NCBI GenBank assembly: GCA_902470365.1
Contig: CABRFZ010000040.1
Location: 1 to 11,798 of the forward strand
Length of the DNA: 11,798 bases
DNA from: an uncultured Collinsella sp.
GTDB lineage: Bacteria; Actinomycetota; Coriobacteriia; Coriobacteriales; Coriobacteriaceae
Direction of reading: 5' to 3'
Within the stretch, counting starts at the first letter, position 1. Each line of letters starts with the position of its first letter. Shown here piece after piece: positions 5,521 to 11,798 of the stretch. A program made the position numbers and the translations under genes. The notes under the pieces are model-generated. The model was not told the DNA's origin. It searched no databases and saw nothing but the letters and a program-made list of their open reading frames with translations.

Positions 5521-5539
5521 ATGCGGGCTTAGCCCGTAT
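5521..5539 (+). other. Leader hairpin before the GH5 gene
   Basis: ATGCGGGC (5521-5528) and GCCCGTAT (5532-5539) form an 8-bp stem with one G-T pair and a 3-base loop. It ends 9 bases before the ribosome binding site AAGGGGG and has no T run, so it is more likely a leader stabiliser or translational element than a terminator. Confidence 0.35.
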
Positions 5540-5558
5540 GATTCAAAAGGGGGCAGTG

Positions 5559-6620
5559 ATGGAGAGGATACTCGGCGTTAATCTCTCTGGCTGGTTTATT
5601 CCCGAGCCTTGGGTGACCCCGTCGCTATACGCGGCGACCGGTGCATCCAACGCGGCCGAGCTGCAGGAGGCCATGGGCACCGCCGCCTATAACGAGCGCA
5701 TGCGCCGTCATTACGAGACGTTTGTGAGCGAGGATGATTTCCGTCGCATGGCGCAGATCGGCCTCAACGCCGTGCGCCTGCCGGTGCCTTGGTATGCCTT
5801 TGGCTCACAGGAGTCCGATGCCTCCTACATCTCGGTTGTCGATTACATCGACCGCGCGATTGAGTGGGCTGCCAAGTACGACATCCGCGTGCTGCTCGAT
5901 CTGGCGACGGTGCCCGGTGGCCAGGGCGATTCCAACGATTCGCCCGCCACGCTAGAGGCTGTTGCCGAGTGGCATTCGTCCACCAACGGTCGTCATGTCG
6001 CACTCGACGTGCTCGAGCGCTTGGCCGATCGCTACGGCGAGGCCGAGAGCCTGCTGGGTATTGAGCTGCTGGATACGCCGCAGATGAGTGTCCGCAAGAG
6101 CCTCTTCACCATGACGGATGGCATTCCGGCGCACTACCTGCGCAACTTCTATCGCGACGCCTATGAGCTCGTCCGTTCGTATATGCCCGAGGATAAGATC
6201 GTCGTCTTCTCGTCGTCGGGGCATCCCAGCGAGTGGAAGCATTTTATGCGCGGCGCCAAGTACAAGAACGTCTACATGGACCTTCACCTGTACCATTACC
6301 GCGACGAGCATGCGCTCGACATCACGAGCCCCCGCGGGCTGACGACGGCGATTTCGCGTAACAAGCGCGAGCTTAAAGAAGCGATTTCGACTGGGTTCCC
6401 CGTGCTGGTGGGCGAATGGTCGGGCGCGGCGATCTTTGCCAACTCGTCGGTTACGCCCGAGGGCCGCAATGCCTACGAGCGCGTGTTTATCGCCAATCAG
6501 CTGGCTTCGTTTGCGCCGGCTGCCGGTTGGTTCTTCCAAACGTGGAAGACCGAGAAGCGCATTGCAGCATGGGACGCCCGCGCGGCGCTCGGTACGCTCG
6601 AGCGCGGCATGATTGAATAG
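5559..6620 (+). CDS. Glycoside hydrolase family 5-like protein with altered acid/base motif
   Basis: A 353-residue TIM-barrel protein related to GH5, closest in style to exo-beta-1,3-glucanases. Seen in order: L-G-V-N-L-S-G-W (5-12), H51-Y-E-T-F-V-S-E-D-D-F (51-61), G-L-N-A-V-R-L-P (68-75), G-I-E-L-L-D-T-P (168-175 region), D-L-H-L-Y (H243, Y245), G-E-W-S (E286, nucleophile) and G-W-F-F-Q-T-W-K. In GH5 the fourth strand ends N-E-P, whose Glu is the acid/base; here it reads D172-T173-P174. The nucleophile is kept. There is no signal peptide, so it acts in the cytoplasm if at all, perhaps on short or phosphorylated glucosides, or as a binding or regulatory protein. ATG 5559 follows AAGGGGG (5547-5553); upstream in-frame ATGs lie in the leader or repeat array. 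The next gene, rsmI, starts 6 bases after its stop. Confidence 0.85.
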   Translation: MERILGVNLSGWFIPEPWVTPSLYAATGASNAAELQEAMGTAAYNERMRRHYETFVSEDDFRRMAQIGLNAVRLPVPWYAFGSQESDASYISVVDYIDRAIEWAAKYDIRVLLDLATVPGGQGDSNDSPATLEAVAEWHSSTNGRHVALDVLERLADRYGEAESLLGIELLDTPQMSVRKSLFTMTDGIPAHYLRNFYRDAYELVRSYMPEDKIVVFSSSGHPSEWKHFMRGAKYKNVYMDLHLYHYRDEHALDITSPRGLTTAISRNKRELKEAISTGFPVLVGEWSGAAIFANSSVTPEGRNAYERVFIANQLASFAPAAGWFFQTWKTEKRIAAWDARAALGTLERGMIE

Positions 6621-6626
6621 GTTGAT

Positions 6627-7505
6627 ATGACGCAAAACAGCGCCCATACGGGCAAACTCTATGTGGTCGGCACGCCCATCGGCAACCTGGGCGACCTGTC
6701 CCCGCGCGTTGGCGAGACCTTTGCCGCTGCCGATGTCATCTGCTGCGAAGACACGCGCGTGACGTCAAAGCTGCTGATGCACCTGGGCATTTCCAAGCCG
6801 CTTGTCCGTTGCGACGAGAATGTGATCGCCAGCCGCGCCGCCGGCCTGGTCGACCGTCTGCTGACGGGGGAGACCCTCGCCTTTGCCTCGGACGCCGGCA
6901 TGCCGAGCGTGTCCGATCCCGGCCAGGCGCTGGTCGAGGCGGCGCGTGAGGCCGATGTGCCCGTCGAAGTTATTCCCGGGCCCTCTGCTTGCGTCACGGC
7001 GCTCGTTTCGTCCGGCATTTCCTGCGAGCATTTTTTCTTCGAGGGCTTTTTGGGTCGAAAGCACGGCGACCGTGTGCGCCGTTTGCAGCGCCTTGCCGTG
7101 GTGCCCGGCGCGCTCATCTTCTACGAGTCTCCACATCGCATCGTGGCGACGCTCGAGGCCGTGGTGGAGGTCTTTCCCCAGCGTGAGGTTGCCGTCTGCC
7201 GCGAGCTCACCAAGCTGCACGAGGAAGTCTTGCGCGGGCCCGCCGCCCAGCTCGCCGAGGAGCTGCGTGCTCGCGGCGAGGTAAAGGGCGAGATTGCGCT
7301 GGTCATCGCGCCGCCGAGCGAGGACGAGGAGGCCGGTATCGTGCCGGTTGGCGCAGCGGCAGCGGATCCCGACGAGGCCCTGCGCGAGGATATCCGCGCC
7401 GCGCTCGAGGAGGGGGAGCCCGCGTCTGCGGTGGCCAAGCGCCTGTCTCAGAAGTATTCGCGCCGCAAGCGCGATGTCTATGCCATGGTGCTCGATATGC
7501 AATAG
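6627..7505 (+). CDS. rsmI: 16S rRNA (cytidine1402-2'-O)-methyltransferase RsmI
   Basis: RsmI uses S-adenosylmethionine to methylate the 2'-OH of C1402 in the 30S decoding centre. The 292-residue protein shows the family motifs: G-T-P-I-G-N-L-G-D (15-23), C-C-E-D-T-R near 39-44, A-S-D-A-G-M-P-S-V-S-D-P-G near 89-101, P-G-P-S-A near 118-122, then F-F-F-E-G-F-L and Y-E-S-P-H-R. This is the tetrapyrrole-methylase fold. A short acidic linker with Glu/Asp/Ala follows, then a C-terminal helical domain (A-S-A-V-A-K-R-L-S-Q-K-Y-S-R-R-K) typical of RsmI. Length is normal. The start follows the GH5 stop by 6 bases with only a weak binding site, so it may be translated from the same transcript. It precedes metG, a grouping common in Actinobacteria. 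Confidence 0.95.
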   Translation: MTQNSAHTGKLYVVGTPIGNLGDLSPRVGETFAAADVICCEDTRVTSKLLMHLGISKPLVRCDENVIASRAAGLVDRLLTGETLAFASDAGMPSVSDPGQALVEAAREADVPVEVIPGPSACVTALVSSGISCEHFFFEGFLGRKHGDRVRRLQRLAVVPGALIFYESPHRIVATLEAVVEVFPQREVAVCRELTKLHEEVLRGPAAQLAEELRARGEVKGEIALVIAPPSEDEEAGIVPVGAAAADPDEALREDIRAALEEGEPASAVAKRLSQKYSRRKRDVYAMVLDMQ

Positions 7506-7529
7506 ATGGAGGATATCCAGCCCTTGCGC

Positions 7530-7566
7530 TAGAATCATCCTCTGTATGCAACGTTTTTCTGGAGGA
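7530..7566 (+). promoter_or_regulatory. Possible metG promoter -10 and strong ribosome binding site
   Basis: TAGAAT (7530-7535) matches the -10 consensus at five of six positions, 39 bases before metG, but no convincing -35 lies 16-18 bases upstream. GGAGGA (7561-7566) sits 8 bases before the metG ATG and is a strong ribosome binding site. The 69-base gap after rsmI leaves room for a separate promoter; read-through from rsmI is equally possible. Confidence 0.35.
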
Positions 7567-7574
7567 CAAACCCC

Positions 7575-9176
7575 ATGGATCAAAGCAAGCCTTCGTTCTT
7601 TATCACGACGCCCATCTACTACGTCAACGCCGATCCGCACCTGGGCACGGCTTATTCCACCATCATCGCCGACGTTCAGGCCCGTTATCGTCGCTCCGCC
7701 GGCTATAACGTCAAGTTCCTGACCGGCATGGACGAGCACGGCGAGAAGGTCGCCGAGGCCGCAGCCAAGCATGGCATGACGCCGCAGGAGTGGACCGACA
7801 GCCAGGCCCCGCACTTCAAGGAGCTTTGGAGCAAGCTCGAGATTTCCAACGACGACTTCATCCGCACCACCGAGCCGCGCCAGCATCATGCCGTGCAGTA
7901 CCTGTGGGAGCGCATGAAGGAGTCCGGTTACCTGTATAAGGGCAGCTACGACGGCTGGTATTGCGTGCCTGATGAGACCTACTTCACCGATACACAGGTC
8001 CAGAAGGGCGACGAGGAGTACGGCAGCGTCGGCCAGCACCTGTGCCCCGACTGCCACCGTCCGCTTGAGCGCGTGCAGGAGGAGTCCTACTTCTTTAAGC
8101 TTTCCGCCTTCCAGGACAAGCTGCTCAAGCTCTATGACGAGCACCCCGACTTTGTCGAGCCTGCGTTCCGCATGAACGAGGTTCGCAGCTTTGTCGAGGG
8201 CGGCCTTAACGACCTATCCGTGAGCCGCACGAGCTTTGACTGGGGCATTCAGGTCCCGTTTGACGAGGGTCACGTGACCTACGTGTGGTTCGATGCGCTG
8301 CTCAACTATATGACGGCCGTCGGCTACGGTGTCGACACCGACGAGGCGCGTGCCGAGCTGGCCTATCGCTGGCCCGCGCAGTTCCACATCGTGGGCAAGG
8401 ACATCATCCGCTTCCACTGCGTCATTTGGCCCGCCATGCTCATGGCCATCGGCGAGGCCCTGCCCGAGCACGTCTTTGCCCACGGCTTCCTGACCGTGCG
8501 CAATGCCGAGACCGGCAAGGCCGAGAAGATGTCCAAGAGCCGCGGCAACGCCATCGCTCCGCAGGACGTTATCGACATGTTGGGCGTCGAGGGCTATCGC
8601 TACTACTTCATGACCGACGTCGTCCCCGGTACCGACGGTGCCATCAGCTTCGATCGCATGGAGCAGGTCTACAACGCCGACCTGGCCAACAGCTGGGGCA
8701 ACCTTATCTCGCGTTCGCTCAACATGAGCGGCAAGTACTTTGATGGTTGCGCGCCCGCCAAGCCCGCATCGTTCGATGCGTTCGACAACCCGCTGGCAAA
8801 GATCGCCGATGGTCTGGTCGAGCGCTACATGGCCAAGATGGACGTGCTCGATTACGGCGGAGCCAAGGACGAGGTCATGGAGCTCATCCATGCCGCCAAC
8901 CACTACATCGAGGACTCCGAGCCTTGGGCACTTGCCAAGGACGAGGCCAAGGCTGACGAGCTGGCGTTTGTGATCTACAACCTGCTCGAGGCCATCCGCA
9001 TTGCCGCCCACCTGCTGATGCCGCTCATGCCTCAGACCTCTGCCGAGGCCCTGCGCCGCCTGTCCTGCGAGGACGAGGCCGCGACCGACGACCTCAAGGG
9101 CATTTGCGCTTGGGGCCTGCTTGCCGGCGGTCAGCCTGTCGAGAAGGGCGAGCCGCTGTTCCCGCGTCTGGGCTAA
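7575..9176 (+). CDS. metG: Methionyl-tRNA synthetase
   Basis: Cytoplasmic class I synthetase that charges tRNA-Met and initiator tRNA. The 533-residue protein has F-I-T-T-P-I-Y-Y-V-N (9-18), the HIGH-type P-H-L-G (21-24), F-L-T-G-M-D-E-H-G near 48-56, a connective-peptide knuckle with C157-x2-C160, V-W-F-D-A-L near 236-241, F-H-I-V-G-K-D-I-I-R-F-H, and K-M-S-K-S (318-322) before a helical anticodon-binding domain. It ends without the C-terminal EMAP/Trbp111-like domain found in longer MetRS proteins, so it is the short form. Translation probably starts at ATG 7575 after GGAGGA. A clear terminator follows at 9216. Nothing suggests loss of function. Confidence 0.97.
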   Translation: MDQSKPSFFITTPIYYVNADPHLGTAYSTIIADVQARYRRSAGYNVKFLTGMDEHGEKVAEAAAKHGMTPQEWTDSQAPHFKELWSKLEISNDDFIRTTEPRQHHAVQYLWERMKESGYLYKGSYDGWYCVPDETYFTDTQVQKGDEEYGSVGQHLCPDCHRPLERVQEESYFFKLSAFQDKLLKLYDEHPDFVEPAFRMNEVRSFVEGGLNDLSVSRTSFDWGIQVPFDEGHVTYVWFDALLNYMTAVGYGVDTDEARAELAYRWPAQFHIVGKDIIRFHCVIWPAMLMAIGEALPEHVFAHGFLTVRNAETGKAEKMSKSRGNAIAPQDVIDMLGVEGYRYYFMTDVVPGTDGAISFDRMEQVYNADLANSWGNLISRSLNMSGKYFDGCAPAKPASFDAFDNPLAKIADGLVERYMAKMDVLDYGGAKDEVMELIHAANHYIEDSEPWALAKDEAKADELAFVIYNLLEAIRIAAHLLMPLMPQTSAEALRRLSCEDEAATDDLKGICAWGLLAGGQPVEKGEPLFPRLG

Positions 9177-9215
9177 GATGCAGCGCGCCATATCGGCAAT
9201 TTGCTGTTTAGCTGT

Positions 9216-9251
9216 AAGGGCATGGCCGCCACGGTCCATGCCCTTTTGTTT
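9216..9251 (+). terminator. Strong Rho-independent terminator after metG
   Basis: AAGGGCATGG (9216-9225) pairs perfectly with CCATGCCCTT (9236-9245); inner CCG/CGG extends the stem with one bulged T. A TTTTGTTT tail (9244-9251) follows. It separates metG from rsmA, so rsmA and tatD need their own promoter or partial read-through. Confidence 0.9.
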
Positions 9252-9283
9252 CAAGACGCCGCCATCATGCTGAGGAGGCAACC

Positions 9284-10144
9284 ATGACAACTTCGCCTTT
9301 GGCAAACCCCACGGCCACCAGGGAGCTGCTGGAGGAGTTTGGCCTTGCGACCAAGCATCGCCTGGGCCAGAATTTCCTGATCGACAACCATGTAATTGAG
9401 CGCATTTGCGAGCTTGCCGAGCTTGTAGGCGATGAGCGCGTGCTCGAGGTTGGTCCGGGCGTTGGTACGCTCACGCTTGCGCTGTTGCAGGAGGCGGCGT
9501 GCGTTACGTCGATCGAGGCCGATCCCGAGCTCGAGCCGGTGCTCGATGCTCACGCCGCCGACTACGCCAACTTTCGCTTTATCATGGGCGACGCGCTTAA
9601 GGTGACGCCGGAGCAGATTGAGCAGGCCGCCGGCGGTGAGCCGACGGTATTTGTCGCGAACTTGCCCTATAACGTGGCGGCGACGATCATCTTGCAGTTT
9701 TTTCAGACGATGCCCGCGCTCAAGCGTGCCGTGGTCATGGTGCAAAAGGAGGTTGCCGATCGCATTGCCGCAGTGCCGGGCAACAAGACCTATGGCGGCT
9801 ATACGGCAAAGCTCGGCCTGTATGCGCAGGTGACGGGTCGCTTTGAGGTGCCGCCGCGTTGCTTTATGCCAGCGCCGCACGTGGACTCGGCCGTCGTGCG
9901 TATCGACCGTGTTGACGGCGTGGTGCCCGAGGGGCTCGATCGCGAGTTCGTGGCTCGTGTGATCGACGCTGCATTTGCTCAGCGGCGCAAGACCGTCCGA
10001 AATTCCATGAGCGCCAACGGTTTTGCCAAGGACGTGCTCGATGCCGCTTTTGAGGTTTGCGGTATCGCACCCACCACGCGCGCCGAGACGCTCGATGTTG
10101 CCGACTTTGTCCGTCTGGCCCGGGAGCTAATCCATGACGCCTAA
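9284..10144 (+). CDS. rsmA: 16S rRNA dimethyladenosine transferase RsmA (KsgA)
   Basis: RsmA dimethylates A1518 and A1519 of 16S rRNA late in 30S assembly. The 286-residue protein shows K-H-R-L-G-Q-N-F-L (24-32), V-L-E-V-G-P-G-V-G-T-L-T (53-64) for S-adenosylmethionine binding, the acidic E77-A-D, F-I-M-G-D-A-L, the catalytic N126-L-P-Y and V-Q-K-E-V-A-D-R-I. The C-terminal helical part has F-A-Q-R-R-K-T-V-R-N-S, as expected. Length is normal. GAGGAGG (9272-9278) lies 5 bases before ATG 9284. Its end overlaps the TatD-family gene by 11 bases, so the two are translated together. Confidence 0.96.
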   Translation: MTTSPLANPTATRELLEEFGLATKHRLGQNFLIDNHVIERICELAELVGDERVLEVGPGVGTLTLALLQEAACVTSIEADPELEPVLDAHAADYANFRFIMGDALKVTPEQIEQAAGGEPTVFVANLPYNVAATIILQFFQTMPALKRAVVMVQKEVADRIAAVPGNKTYGGYTAKLGLYAQVTGRFEVPPRCFMPAPHVDSAVVRIDRVDGVVPEGLDREFVARVIDAAFAQRRKTVRNSMSANGFAKDVLDAAFEVCGIAPTTRAETLDVADFVRLARELIHDA

Positions 10145-11051
10145 TGCCGAACGCGTGACGTTTACCAAGAAAAAGAAGACGGTTGCTTGTCCCGTGCCCT
10201 TGGCGCCGCTTGCCGACACGCATGCACATCTGCTTTCGTTTTGGGGCAAGGATGTGCCCGAGACGCTCGTGCGCGCCAAAGCCGCGGGCGTCGACCTGTT
10301 GGTGACGATGTTCGACCCCATTGCCGACAAGCGCAGCGTGGCGGACTATAGCGACTGGCTGGTGCGCGAGATTCTTCCGATGCAGGATATCCCGCAGATC
10401 AAGTATCTTGCCGGCGTGCATCCGTATGGCGCGCCGGACTATACCGACGACGTTCATGCACAGGTCGTTGCGGCACTTGATGACCCCTTATGCGCCGGTA
10501 TTGGCGAAATCGGCCTGGACTACCACATGGACTATGACGACGATATCGCGCCGGCACCCCATAACGTGCAGATTGATTGCATGGCGCGCCAGCTCGAGCT
10601 TGCCGTGCGCCGCAATGTGCCGGTGGAGCTGCACCTGCGTCACGAGGACTCGGATGGGGAGCGCACCTCGCACGTTGATGCGTACAACGTGCTTCGTGAG
10701 GTGGGCGTGCCCCAGGCCGGTTGTGTGCTGCACTGTTTTGGCGAGGACCGCGCCACGATGGAGCGCTTTGTGGAGCTGGGCTGCTATATCGCCTATGGTG
10801 GTGCGGCCACCTTTAAGCGCAACGACGACGTGCGCGAGGCATTTGCGGCAACCCCACTCGATCGAATTTTGTTCGAGACGGATTGCCCGTATATGGCTCC
10901 AGAGCCCATCCGCGGTCTTGAATGCGAGCCCGCAATGATCTCCATTACGGCAAACACGCTGGTCAACGACCGTGTCGATCGTACCGGCGAGGATGCTGAG
11001 GCAATCGCGCGAGCAGCTTGGGAAAATGCCTGTAAACTTTTTCAAAAATAG
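10134..11051 (+). CDS. TatD-family metal-dependent nuclease
   Basis: A 305-residue TatD-type hydrolase (amidohydrolase fold), expected to act as a cytoplasmic metal-dependent DNase or RNA/DNA exonuclease. Metal ligands are visible: D28-T-H30-A-H32, G-I-G-E125-I-G-L-D-Y-H, E-L-H167-L-R-H170, L-H200-C-F-G-E and E-T-D250-C-P-Y-M-A-P. The N-terminus carries an extra 25 residues before D-T-H with a T-K-K-K-K-T stretch, longer than usual for TatD. The start overlaps rsmA by 11 bases with GGGAG just upstream, so coupled translation is likely; a later start is possible but no better ATG occurs before D-T-H. TatD genes commonly neighbour metG and rsmA. The exact paralogue (tatD, ycfH-like) cannot be told from sequence alone. 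Confidence 0.9.
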   Translation: MTPNAERVTFTKKKKTVACPVPLAPLADTHAHLLSFWGKDVPETLVRAKAAGVDLLVTMFDPIADKRSVADYSDWLVREILPMQDIPQIKYLAGVHPYGAPDYTDDVHAQVVAALDDPLCAGIGEIGLDYHMDYDDDIAPAPHNVQIDCMARQLELAVRRNVPVELHLRHEDSDGERTSHVDAYNVLREVGVPQAGCVLHCFGEDRATMERFVELGCYIAYGGAATFKRNDDVREAFAATPLDRILFETDCPYMAPEPIRGLECEPAMISITANTLVNDRVDRTGEDAEAIARAAWENACKLFQK

Positions 11052-11054
11052 TTC

Positions 11055-11083
11055 TTGCGTTCGCGATGGCGCTCCGTTATTCT
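11055..11083 (+). promoter_or_regulatory. Promoter of tRNA-Leu
   Basis: TTGCGT (11055-11060), 17 bases, TATTCT (11078-11083) form a reasonable promoter starting just after the tatD stop. The mature tRNA begins 12 bases after the -10, so the leader is only a few bases. Confidence 0.65.
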
Positions 11084-11094
11084 AATTCCTGCAC

Positions 11095-11181
11095 GCGGGC
11101 GTGGCGGAATTGGCAGACGCGTACGGTTCAGGTCCGTATGGGGGCAACCCCATGAAGGTTCAAGTCCTTTCGCCCGCACCA
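11095..11181 (+). tRNA. tRNA-Leu (CAG)
   Basis: An 87-nt class II tRNA with encoded CCA. Acceptor GCGGGCG pairs perfectly with CGCCCGC; the anticodon stem TACGG/CCGTA encloses TTCAGGT (anticodon CAG); a long variable arm TGGGGGCAACCCCA follows; the T arm is GAAGG-TTCAAGT-CCTTT; discriminator A, then CCA (11179-11181). The 3' end is repeated 189 bp downstream. Confidence 0.96.
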
Positions 11182-11223
11182 TTAAATTAAAGAGCTCCCA
11201 GCAATGGGAGCTTTTTTGTTATG
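11164..11223 (+). repeat. Direct repeat copy 1: tRNA-Leu 3' end plus terminator
   Basis: Sixty bases running from the T loop of tRNA-Leu through CCA and the terminator to TTGTTATG. They match 11353-11412 at 57 of 60 positions by eye. The copy lies inside the intact tRNA gene, as an attL or parental copy would. Confidence 0.85.
11190..11217 (+). terminator. Rho-independent terminator of tRNA-Leu
   Basis: AGCTCCCA (11193-11200) pairs with TGGGAGCT (11205-11212) around a GCAA tetraloop, with A-T extension into a run of six T (11212-11217). It starts about 10 bases after the CCA end. Confidence 0.9.
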
Positions 11224-11352
11224 GGCCCTTCACAGGGACTTGAACCTGTGAAGGAGCGAGCGTAAAGAAAACGCGGAGCGTTTTTAGCGAGCTGGCGAGG
11301 ACGCCGGCAGGCGGCCGAAGCCGGTGCGGATCCGCGAAGCGGATACGCGGAC
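11224..11352. other. Hairpin-rich 129-bp segment between the two tRNA-Leu 3' repeats
   Basis: No convincing gene. It holds CCTTCACAGG/CCTGTGAAGG (11227-11254, 10-bp stem, 8-base loop) whose centre GGACTTGAACC (11236-11246) is the reverse complement of the tRNA-Leu T arm GGTTCAAGTCC (11157-11167). Next are AAAACGC/GCGTTTT (11268-11284) and ATCCGC/GCGGAT (11330-11344), the latter overlapping the perfect palindrome GCGGATCCGC (11326-11335). AGCGAGC occurs at 11255 and 11286. It could be the remnant of an integrated element or of a decayed tRNA cluster. Confidence 0.5.
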
Positions 11353-11412
11353 GTCCTTTCGCCCGCACCATTGAATGAAAGAACTCCCAGCAATGGGAGC
11401 TTTTTTGTTATG
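11353..11412 (+). repeat. Direct repeat copy 2: displaced tRNA-Leu 3' end plus terminator
   Basis: Starts GTCCTTTCGCCCGCACCA and continues to TTGTTATG, differing from copy 1 at three positions after the CCA. It has no 5' tRNA part. One difference (A at 11383 opposite C 11400) shortens the terminator stem to CTCCCA/TGGGAG, but the six-T run (11401-11406) remains, so it may still terminate. Confidence 0.85.
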
Positions 11413-11469
11413 TACGATCTCCTTGTACGGGTATCCTAATGCCAACGTGTGCCTATCAGAGGAGAGACC

Positions 11470-11798
11470 ATGCTGTTGTCCGGTATCATCGCCGCCCTTA
11501 CCAGCCTTTTGATTCCCATCATCATTCTGTTGCTACTGCTTCCCAACGCCTGCTATGTCGTTGAACAACAGCATGCCGTGATCATCGAGCGCCTGGGCAA
11601 GTTTAACCGCATCGTCAACGCGGGCTTCCACATGAAGGTGCCCGTGATCGACCGCAAGGCCGCCACGGTGAGCCTGCGCACCATGAAAAACGGTTTTGGC
11701 ATCGACGTTAAGACCCAGGACAACGTGACCATCGGCCTTGAGGTCTCTGCTCAGTACCACGTGAGCTATGACATGGGCGCCGGCCCGGCAGATTCGGG
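11470..11798 (+). CDS. SPFH/band-7 (stomatin-like) membrane protein, N-terminal part
   Basis: The first 109 residues of an SPFH-domain protein; the gene runs past the window end. A single N-terminal transmembrane segment (about 4-26, I-I-A-A-L-T through I-I-I-L-L-L-L-L-P) is followed by the start of the band-7 domain: V-V-E-Q-Q-H-A-V-I-I-E-R-L-G-K-F, then G-F-H-M-K-V-P-V-I-D and K-T-Q-D-N-V-T-I-G-L-E-V-S. This order matches stomatin/QmcA/HflK-type proteins, which form membrane-bound oligomeric scaffolds often linked to proteases such as FtsH. AGGAGAG (11460-11466) lies 3 bases before ATG 11470. It follows the second tRNA-Leu terminator and is probably transcribed from its own promoter in 11413-11460, where I see no clear -35/-10 pair. 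Confidence 0.92.
   Translation, partial: MLLSGIIAALTSLLIPIIILLLLLPNACYVVEQQHAVIIERLGKFNRIVNAGFHMKVPVIDRKAATVSLRTMKNGFGIDVKTQDNVTIGLEVSAQYHVSYDMGAGPADS

Noticed and set aside
8043..8054. Possible loss of zinc ligands in MetRS (only one C-x2-C seen)
   Set aside because: A single knuckle with varied ligands is normal among short MetRS forms, and all catalytic motifs are intact.
6765..8144. 459-codon open frame on the minus strand opposite rsmI and metG
   Set aside because: It is antisense to two clear housekeeping genes; long antisense frames are expected with GC-rich codon bias. Its sequence is low-complexity and Leu/Arg/His-rich with no recognisable domain.
8214..9305. 363-codon minus-strand frame opposite metG
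   Set aside because: Same reason: a shadow of metG codon usage, and it also crosses the strong metG terminator.
11187..11393. 68-codon minus-strand frame between the tRNA-Leu repeats
   Set aside because: It covers both terminators and hairpins, has no ribosome binding site and no recognisable protein features.

Overview
This window is chromosomal DNA from a high-G+C bacterium. The Tad minor-pilin cluster, the Coriobacteriia-style ribbon-helix-helix antitoxin, the gene order rsmI-metG-rsmA-tatD and the codon usage suggest a Collinsella-like member of the Coriobacteriia (Actinomycetota). This is a judgement from recognised protein style; no search was run.

Layout. (1) Positions 1-4481 are the distal part of a Tad (Flp) pilus operon, all on the + strand and tightly packed or overlapping: the tail of a TadB/TadC-like protein, an Flp-type pilin, an unrecognised one-pass membrane protein, a second small pilin-like protein, a TadE-like protein, a large TadG-like protein, a second TadE-like protein and a DUF192 protein. 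Four of these share an A-Q-x-T-x-E processing-type motif directly before a hydrophobic helix, so one prepilin peptidase (not in the window) probably handles all four. (2) Positions 4485-4879 hold a small self-contained unit: a dyad operator candidate, a 26-codon toxin-like remnant with a perfect ribosome binding site, and an intact ribbon-helix-helix antitoxin. It looks like a toxin-antitoxin module whose toxin was deleted. (3) Positions 4919-5118 are tRNA-Phe with promoter and terminator. Its acceptor stem has a U-C mismatch. (4) Positions 5119-5558 are a non-coding stretch dominated by a repeat array of exact 62-bp period, made of 14-nt arms in alternating orientation, followed by a perfect 16-bp palindrome and a likely regulated promoter. 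(5) Positions 5559-6620 encode a cytoplasmic GH5-family protein in which the usual acid/base glutamate of the N-E-P motif is replaced (D-T-P). (6) Positions 6627-11051 are housekeeping translation and RNA genes: rsmI, metG, terminator, rsmA and a TatD-family nuclease overlapping rsmA. (7) Positions 11055-11412 are tRNA-Leu(CAG) with promoter and terminator, followed 189 bp later by a 60-bp copy of its 3' end plus terminator, enclosing 129 bp of hairpin-rich DNA. (8) From 11470 an SPFH/band-7 membrane protein runs off the window.

The most unusual items are the 62-bp alternating-inverted repeat array, the GH5 protein with an altered catalytic motif, the toxin remnant beside an intact antitoxin, and the duplicated tRNA-Leu 3' end. 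The pilus genes carry further oddities: a 260-bp overlap between the tadE-like and tadG-like genes, and a His/Cys metal-site-like motif in the TadG-like protein.
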